In this document: positions 58,657-64,000 of the stretch, one piece after another | Position numbering within the stretch: the stretch's first letter is position 1 | Layout: each line of letters opens with the position of its first letter | Assembly (NCBI GenBank): GCA_019419585.1 | Contig: DXZQ01000002.1 | Span: 1-64,000, forward strand | Origin: Collinsella sp. | Lineage (GTDB): Bacteria; Actinomycetota; Coriobacteriia; Coriobacteriales; Coriobacteriaceae | DNA: 64,000 nucleotides | Direction of reading: 5' to 3' | The notes under the pieces: model-generated | Databases searched by the model: none | What the model was told of the DNA's origin: nothing | What the model saw: only the letters and a program-made list of their open reading frames with translations | Program-made: the position numbers and the translations under genes

Positions 58657-60969
58657 ATGGCTGGTAATCACTTTAAGGGCAGCGATAGCGGCCGCCCTGC
58701 AGTTCCGCCGCGTCCGAACGGGGCTGGTAAGGCCGGCACGCCGGGCGGCGCTGGACAGGGCGGTTCCGGTAAGCGCGTGTCCCCGGGCGAGACGGCGATG
58801 TTTACCGCTCTGTACGAGCAGTCACAAAAGGCAAAAAAGACCGGCCGCGCAAGAGGGAATGTCTTTGCGGGCGGTGCAACCTCCACGTCGCAGCCGAGCG
58901 GGGCTCCTTCGGTACCCGCGAACAACGCAGGTGCTGCCAACACCGCGAATGCCGCCGGCAACGTTAATGCCGGCAAGGCTGCCAACAATACTCCCTCTGC
59001 CGGTGGTGCGGGACTTACGGGTAACCTTGGCACGATCTACACCGGCGCCTCCGAGACTGGCACGTTCGCCCGCCTGGATGATAGCGGTGCCGAGTTTGCG
59101 GGCTCGGGTTCCAAGGAAGATTATTACGATTTTGGCTTGAACTACGGTAGCGACGCTTCGTCGAGTTCGACCTCTGACGGTCTGGTCCGTCATCGCCATC
59201 GCAAGGGCGAGCGCAAAAAGCGTCACACCGGCGCCATTATTGCCTCTGTAGTCGCGGTGCTTCTCGTTGCGCTTGGCGCAAGCGGCTTTATGCTGCTTAA
59301 CTCGGCAAAGACCGTAAAGAGTGAAGCGAAGGAGGCCGTCGAGATTGTCGGTGGCCTTAAGGACAAGGTCACGTCGGGCGATTTTTCGACGCTGCCTGAC
59401 GACGCGAAGAAGATTGATGAGCTTTGCGACAGCATGAAGGCGGAGACCTCGAGCCCGCTGTGGACGGCGGCTTCGTTTATCCCGGTGTATGGCAGCGACA
59501 TCAATGCGGCCCGCACCATGATCGACGCCCTGTCCGATGTCTCGAGCAATGCGCTGGTTCCCATGGCCGATAACCTTTCGCAGGCCACGCCCGGCAAGCT
59601 GTTTCAGGACGGCATGATTAACGTGTCCGCGCTGCAGGCGGTCGCCGATTCGCTTTCCAGCAGCTCGAAGGTGTTCAAGAGCGCCAACGAGAAGATCCAG
59701 GGCATTGGCGATACTCATATTTCCCAGGTGACCGAGCTGGTCGATAAGGCCAAGGACGGCTTTGCCACCCTCAACGGCGCGGTTGACGCGGCGGAGAAGG
59801 TCGCCCCCGTCCTTCCCCAGATGCTCGGCGCCAACGGCCAGACGCGCAACTACCTTGTGTACGCCATGAACAACGTCGAGATTCGTGCCTGCGGCGGCTT
59901 TGGCGGTTCGCAGGGCCTGATTTCGGTCACCGACGGCCAGATGTCGATTGGCGAGTTTGTTCCCCGCATTGGACTCAGCGAGGATGAGGCAGTCGAGAGC
60001 GTCGACGAAGAGGATGAGGCGCTGTTCGGCAACCACAGTAACCTGTACAACTCGGGCAATACCTATTCGCCTGATTGGCCCCGCAACTCGCAGCGTGTCG
60101 CAGCCCTGTGGAAATCTCAATATGGCCAGGACGTTGACGGCGTCGTGGGTATCGACCCGGTGTTCCTGCAGTATCTGCTGGGCCTGGTCGGTAACGTGTC
60201 GCTGCCCGACGGAACGGTTGTCGACGGCACCAACGCCGCAAAGGTCCTCATGCACGATGTGTACTGGAACTATCCGGTCGAGGAGTCGGACGGCATCTTT
60301 GCATCCGTCGCCAGCGCTGCCTTCGACAAGATCCTTGGCGGTATCGGCGATGTCGATGTTACGAAGCTTGTCAGCGCCGTTGAGCGCGGTGCCGAAGAGG
60401 GCCGCCTGATCGCGTGGATGAAAAACGATGACGAGCAGAACGCTATCAAGGAGATGAACATCGACGCCTCGCTGCCCGATCCGGATGACCCGAGTGAAGA
60501 TCCCGTTGCTGGTGTCTACTTTAACAACCTGAGCTTCTCCAAGCTCGACTGGTACCTGAATGCCGATACGCAGATTGGCCAGGGCATCAAGAACGGTGAC
60601 GGCACATGCTCGTATCGCATCACCGTTACCCTGACGAACATCATGACGCAGGAGGAGGCCGGCAAGCTGCCCGACTACGTCGCGGCGAGCGCGCCCGATG
60701 CCGCGCGCGACGACGAGCGTCTGAATGTCTCGTTGTTTGCCCCGACGGGCGGCAACATTACTGATCTGACCGTCGAGGGCACCCAGTTTGGTCTTGGCGC
60801 CGCAACGTGGCATGGAATCCCCTTCTATTCGGGCACCGTTGACCTGCATGCTGGCGAGACGACGACGATCACATATACGCTGACCACGTCAGCCGAGGCG
60901 GGGGACAAGCCGCTTACGCTGCGTCAGACTCCTACATGCCAGGCGGCTCGCGACAGCGCGTCGGCGTAG
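58657..60969 (+). CDS. DUF4012 membrane-anchored surface protein
   Basis: A 770-residue protein. Residues 1-190 are a low-complexity Ala/Gly/Asn/Ser/Pro region and a basic patch ('HRHRKGERKKRH'); one membrane segment follows ('TGAIIASVVAVLLVALGASGFMLL', about 198-222). The rest is extracellular DUF4012 ('YLVYAMNNVEIRACGGFGGSQGLISVTDGQMSIGEFV', 'DWPRNSQRVAALWKSQYGQDVDGVVGIDPVFLQYLLGLVG'), distantly related to the LCP/attachment-type envelope proteins of Actinomycetota. Topology: N-terminus inside, large domain outside. ATG 58657 follows GAGGATTTCTTT. Function unknown. Confidence 0.87.
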   Translation: MAGNHFKGSDSGRPAVPPRPNGAGKAGTPGGAGQGGSGKRVSPGETAMFTALYEQSQKAKKTGRARGNVFAGGATSTSQPSGAPSVPANNAGAANTANAAGNVNAGKAANNTPSAGGAGLTGNLGTIYTGASETGTFARLDDSGAEFAGSGSKEDYYDFGLNYGSDASSSSTSDGLVRHRHRKGERKKRHTGAIIASVVAVLLVALGASGFMLLNSAKTVKSEAKEAVEIVGGLKDKVTSGDFSTLPDDAKKIDELCDSMKAETSSPLWTAASFIPVYGSDINAARTMIDALSDVSSNALVPMADNLSQATPGKLFQDGMINVSALQAVADSLSSSSKVFKSANEKIQGIGDTHISQVTELVDKAKDGFATLNGAVDAAEKVAPVLPQMLGANGQTRNYLVYAMNNVEIRACGGFGGSQGLISVTDGQMSIGEFVPRIGLSEDEAVESVDEEDEALFGNHSNLYNSGNTYSPDWPRNSQRVAALWKSQYGQDVDGVVGIDPVFLQYLLGLVGNVSLPDGTVVDGTNAAKVLMHDVYWNYPVEESDGIFASVASAAFDKILGGIGDVDVTKLVSAVERGAEEGRLIAWMKNDDEQNAIKEMNIDASLPDPDDPSEDPVAGVYFNNLSFSKLDWYLNADTQIGQGIKNGDGTCSYRITVTLTNIMTQEEAGKLPDYVAASAPDAARDDERLNVSLFAPTGGNITDLTVEGTQFGLGAATWHGIPFYSGTVDLHAGETTTITYTLTTSAEAGDKPLTLRQTPTCQAARDSASA

Positions 60970-61006
60970 GGTTTTTCTGGTAGCGCAGATAATCGAGTAC
61001 CATTTT

Positions 61007-61039
61007 GGGGCGGACAGGCAATCTGTTCGCCCCTATTTT
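61007..61039 (+). terminator. Intrinsic terminator between DUF4012 gene and glmM
   Basis: GGGGCGGACAG - GCAAT - CTGTTCGCCCC with one G-U pair, followed by TATTTTG. It lies 14 bp before the glmM start and may attenuate it. Confidence 0.75.
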
Positions 61040-61052
61040 GTAAGGAGAGCGC

Positions 61053-62384
61053 ATGAAGTACTTTGGCACCGACGGCTTTCGCGGTGAGGCTAACGTTGGG
61101 CTGACGGTAGAGCACGCTTATAAGATTGGCCGTTTTGTGGGCTGGTATTACGGCGCCAACCGCAGTGCTAAGGCGCGCGTCATCGTGGGTAAGGACACGC
61201 GTCGCTCGAGTTATATGTTCGAGGCGGCGCTGGTGAGTGGCCTGGTCGCGAGCGGTGCGGACGCCTATATGCTGCACGTGATCCCCACGCCGGGTGTAGC
61301 GCATCAGACCGTGGAAGGCTGCTTCGATTGCGGCATCATGATCAGCGCGAGCCACAACCCGTTTTGCGATAACGGCATTAAGCTCGTCAATAGCGACGGT
61401 TTTAAGATGGACGAGGACGTACTGGAGCTCATCGAGGACTACGTCGATGGCAAGAGCGAGGTGCCGCTGGCCACGGGCAACCACATCGGCGCCACGGTGG
61501 ACTACATGCAGGGCCGCAACCGCTACATTGCCTCGCTCATCGCCAGCGCGAACTTTTCGCTGCAGGGCGTCAAGATCGGCATCGACTGCGCCAACGGCTC
61601 GGCGTCCTCGGTGGCCAAGCCGGTGTTCGACGCGCTGGGCGCCGACGTGCGCGTGATCAATGCCGCGCCTGATGGTTTTAACATCAACGTCGACTGCGGC
61701 TCCACGCATATGGAGCGTCTGCAGCGCCACGTGGTGGAGCAGGGCTTGGACGTGGGCTTTGCCTATGACGGCGATGCCGACCACTGCCTGGCCGTGGACG
61801 AGCGCGGCCGCGTGGTCGATGGCGACCAGATCCTGTACGTGTGCGGCGTGTACCTGAACAAGCACGGTCGCCTTTCGGGCGGTACCGTGGTTCCGACGAT
61901 TGCCAGCAACTTTGGCCTGATCAAGTCGTTGGAGCTTGCCGGCCTAAGTGCCGTGACCAGCGGTGTGGGCGACCGCCACGTGTATGCCAAGATGCGCGAG
62001 GGCGGTTACAGCCTGGGCGGCGAGCAGACGGGCCATACGATCTTTGGCGATATCGAGCGCACGGGCGACGGCATTATGACCTCGCTGCGCGTGATGGAAG
62101 TGATCCGCGCCGAGCGCGAGACGCTCTCGCAGCTCACGGCTCCGTGCAAGCTGCTACCGCAGGCGCAGGTGGCCGTGCGCGTGGCGGACAAGGACGCCGC
62201 GCTCGAGAACATGGGCGTGCAGAACGCCATCGCCGCGGCCGAGGCTGCGCTGGCAGGCGAGGGCCGCGTGCTCGTACGCAAGAGCGGAACCGAGTCGGTT
62301 ATCCGCGTGCTGGCCGAGGCGCCCGACCAAGCATCCGCCGATGCCGCCATGAAGCGCATCGCCAACGCACTCGAGGCTCTGTAG
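61053..62384 (+). CDS. glmM: Phosphoglucosamine mutase
   Basis: A 443-residue phosphohexomutase converting glucosamine-6-P to glucosamine-1-P for peptidoglycan. 'MKYFGTDGFRGEAN' is the GlmM start; phospho-Ser100 is in 'IMISASHNPFCDNGIKLV'; the Mg loop is 'YDGDADHCLAV' where most GlmM proteins have DGDADR; sugar loop 'GGEQTGHTIFGD'; phosphate loop 'VRKSGTESVIRVLAEA'. The DADH variant replaces the conserved Arg by His. Relevance to the sugar loci: a deglycase product glucosamine-6-P or glucose-6-P could feed it only indirectly. It ends exactly at the second full copy of element A. Confidence 0.94.
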   Translation: MKYFGTDGFRGEANVGLTVEHAYKIGRFVGWYYGANRSAKARVIVGKDTRRSSYMFEAALVSGLVASGADAYMLHVIPTPGVAHQTVEGCFDCGIMISASHNPFCDNGIKLVNSDGFKMDEDVLELIEDYVDGKSEVPLATGNHIGATVDYMQGRNRYIASLIASANFSLQGVKIGIDCANGSASSVAKPVFDALGADVRVINAAPDGFNINVDCGSTHMERLQRHVVEQGLDVGFAYDGDADHCLAVDERGRVVDGDQILYVCGVYLNKHGRLSGGTVVPTIASNFGLIKSLELAGLSAVTSGVGDRHVYAKMREGGYSLGGEQTGHTIFGDIERTGDGIMTSLRVMEVIRAERETLSQLTAPCKLLPQAQVAVRVADKDAALENMGVQNAIAAAEAALAGEGRVLVRKSGTESVIRVLAEAPDQASADAAMKRIANALEAL

Positions 62385-62560
62385 TTACGCGGTTTTACCA
62401 AACCGCGTAACTGCTCGACGCTGCAAACGCCCCTAAGCGGCAATCTGACGTTCAATTTCAAGGGCGCGACCAGAAGGTCAGCGCCCTTTCATTTCACGTC
62501 ACCTTGCTCGCTTAGGGTCGTTTTCGCTGACGTTGCCAAGACATTGGCGTCAACATAGTT
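62385..62560 (+). ncRNA. Candidate structured RNA / element A, full copy 2
   Basis: Starts directly after the glmM stop (P1 even pairs two bases of TAG). P1: TTACGCGGTTT / AAACCGCGTAA, TACC loop (62383-62412). Box A CTCGACGCTGCAAAC. P2: 62418-62429 with 62509-62520 (one mismatch). Box B GCAATC. P3: TGACGT 62436-62441 with ACGTCA 62496-62501. P4: AGGGCGC 62461-62467 with GCGCCCT 62481-62487 capped by GACC-AGAA-GGTC. A tail hairpin TGAC-GTT-GCCAA-GACA-TTGGC-GTCA at 62528-62552. All four helices differ from copy 1 by paired substitutions. Confidence 0.65.
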
Positions 62561-62589
62561 GGCGTTGGCGATGGCGTGCTGGTCAATCC

Positions 62590-64000
62590 TTACAGCTCGT
62601 ACAGTGTGGTGAACTTGTCCTGCAGGTAGCTGCAGTAGTAGCGGGCGTCAAAGGCCATGCCGCAGGCGCCCTTGATGAGTTCCGGCGCGTCCTTGGCGCG
62701 GCCCCACTGCCAAATGTGCTCGCCCAGCCACGCGCGGACGGGCGCCAGATCGCCGCTCGCGCAGGCACCGGTAAGGTCGACGCCGTCGCGGCACATGGCC
62801 GGCACAAACATGGCATCGTAGGCGCTACCCAGCGCATACGTGGGGAAGTAGCCAAACGAACCGCCGCTCCAATGCGTATCCTGCAGGCAGCCGTGCGTGT
62901 CGTCGGGAACGGGAATGCCCAGGTACTCGTCCATAAAGCGGTTCCAAAGCGCGGGGATGTCCTTGGCCGCAGCCTCGCCGGCAAACAGCATACGCTCAAT
63001 CTGGTAGCGCACCATAATATGCAGCGGATAGGTGAGCTCGTCGGCCTCGGTGCGGATCAACGACGGCTGCGCGATGTTCACGGCGCGGTAGAGCGTGTCT
63101 TCGTCGACGTCGCCGTAGACCTCGGGCGCGTGACGACGCAGCACCTCGAGCAGCGGTCCCATAAAGGCGCGGCTGCGACCAACGGTGTTCTCAAAGAAGC
63201 GGCTCTGGCTCTCGTGGATGCCCATGGAGGTGCCGCCCTCCAAGCACGTGCGCGCATAGGCGGGATTGACGCCCAGCTCGTACATGGTGTGCCCGGCCTC
63301 GTGGATGATGCTGTAGACGTTGGAGATGCAGTCGTCCTCGTAGATGTGCGTCGCGATGCGCGCATCACCCACGGCAAAGCCCTCGCTAAACGGATGCTCG
63401 GTAAAGGCAAGCGTGGTGTCGTCCAGGTCCAGGCCGACAAGCTTCATAAGGTCGAAGCTCATGGCGCGCTGGGCAGCCTCGGGCACGTGGGCGTGCAAAA
63501 AGTCGGCAGCCGGCTGCTGGCCGCGCTCGCCGATGGCGTGCACGAGCGGCACGACCGTGGCCTTGACCTCATCGCAAAACGCATCGAAGCTCTTGGCGGA
63601 AAGGCCGCGCTCGTACTGGTCGAGCCAAACGTCGTATGGATCGCGCTTGGGGTCCATGAGCTCGGCCTGATGCTTAAGTTGGGCGACGATTCTATCCACA
63701 TAGGTCTCAAAGCTCGCCCAGTCGTTGGCTGCCTTGGCCTTGTGCCACACGGCGTCCGCCTCGCAGGTGAGCCTGGTCCAGGCCTCGGCTTCTTCGGTGG
63801 GGATGGCACTGGCCTCACGTTGATCGCGGCCGAGCACACGGATCTCGTCGAGCAGCTGAGGGTCGTCGATTTTGCCGCCGGCGACGGTCTCGCGCGCCAG
63901 CGAGCGCACGAGCTCAACGGACTTCTCGCTGGTCAGCAGCTTGTGATGCTCGCCGGCAAGCGTGCCCATGGCGTCGGCACGCGCTGCTGCGCCGTTGGCA
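62590..64000 (-). CDS. M32-family metallocarboxypeptidase, N-terminus outside window
   Basis: At least 470 residues of a carboxypeptidase of the Taq/Pfu type, which removes C-terminal residues from peptides with broad specificity. The zinc site HEAGH lies in 'VYSIIHEAGHTMYELGVNPAY', followed by 'GTSMGIHESQSRFFENTVGRSRAF', whose Glu is the third ligand region, and 'FGYFPTYALGSAYDAMF' near the C-terminus. The frame is open to the right edge: the Met codon at 63969 is internal, since family members are about 500 residues and the upstream frame continues in register. Cytoplasmic. Confidence 0.9.
   Translation of the reverse strand, partial: ANGAAARADAMGTLAGEHHKLLTSEKSVELVRSLARETVAGGKIDDPQLLDEIRVLGRDQREASAIPTEEAEAWTRLTCEADAVWHKAKAANDWASFETYVDRIVAQLKHQAELMDPKRDPYDVWLDQYERGLSAKSFDAFCDEVKATVVPLVHAIGERGQQPAADFLHAHVPEAAQRAMSFDLMKLVGLDLDDTTLAFTEHPFSEGFAVGDARIATHIYEDDCISNVYSIIHEAGHTMYELGVNPAYARTCLEGGTSMGIHESQSRFFENTVGRSRAFMGPLLEVLRRHAPEVYGDVDEDTLYRAVNIAQPSLIRTEADELTYPLHIMVRYQIERMLFAGEAAAKDIPALWNRFMDEYLGIPVPDDTHGCLQDTHWSGGSFGYFPTYALGSAYDAMFVPAMCRDGVDLTGACASGDLAPVRAWLGEHIWQWGRAKDAPELIKGACGMAFDARYYCSYLQDKFTTLYEL

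Noticed and set aside
58822..60849. A 675-codon minus-strand frame opposite the DUF4012 gene
   Set aside because: Low-quality composition without start signal; the plus-strand gene has a membrane segment and a recognisable domain.

Overview
The window looks like a stretch of a Collinsella-type chromosome (Coriobacteriia, gut Actinomycetota). The evidence is GC-rich coding sequence, anaerobe-type genes (rubrerythrin, FeS Rrf2 regulator), many PTS, GntR and SIS genes, and several families of short palindromic intergenic repeats. The genus is an inference from gene content. No rRNA operon, prophage, insertion sequence or CRISPR array is visible. The first gene (amidohydrolase, C-terminus only) and the last gene (M32 carboxypeptidase, N-terminus missing) run off the window.

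Layout. 1-8.5 kb: two paralogous LytS-type kinase / LytTR regulator pairs around a phospholipase-C-like protein, an MFS transporter and a glycosyltransferase. 8.5-24.5 kb: housekeeping and repair genes (phosphodiesterase, tRNA-Asp, Rrf2 regulator, a cluster-less MutY-like glycosylase, rubrerythrin, rmuC, ABC exporter, nth, mfd, PAP2 phosphatase, threonine aldolase, acetyltransferase) plus a probable toxin-antitoxin pair. 24.5-39 kb and 48-52.7 kb: four loci built from GntR/UTRA regulators, FrlB/FraB-like SIS deglycases and two mannose-family PTS permeases. 39-48 kb: lactate/malate dehydrogenase, metA, an AbiEi/DUF559-like protein, 5-formyl-THF cyclo-ligase, hicAB and a large M16 peptidase. 53-64 kb: an AlbA_2 ATPase-like regulator, several unknown genes, tRNA-Val, an EamA transporter, a DUF4012 protein, glmM and an M32 carboxypeptidase.

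How the genes may work together. The four SIS proteins all keep a Glu and a His 16 residues apart, at the positions reported as catalytic in Salmonella FraB. With the PTS genes they suggest that glycated amino acids (Amadori products such as fructoselysine or glucoselysine) are taken up, phosphorylated and split into a sugar phosphate and a free amino acid. The EamA transporter next to one PTS could export the amino acid. Each locus has its own candidate GntR operator repeats.

The most unusual material is between the genes. One element has two full copies (after the SIS gene at 26.48 kb and after glmM at 62.38 kb) and two short copies (after mfd and after a gntR). Every copy starts directly behind a stop codon on the coding strand, and the full copies share conserved boxes joined by helices that change sequence by compensatory substitution, as in a structured RNA. 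A second family consists of GAGCGTGG units whose starts alternate at exactly 22 and 29 bp before a long hairpin. A third (ACGAGAGATAA blocks), a fourth (GGGACAGG / TTTTGGCAGG units that supply stop codons to neighbouring genes) and two large perfect palindromes complete the repeat landscape.
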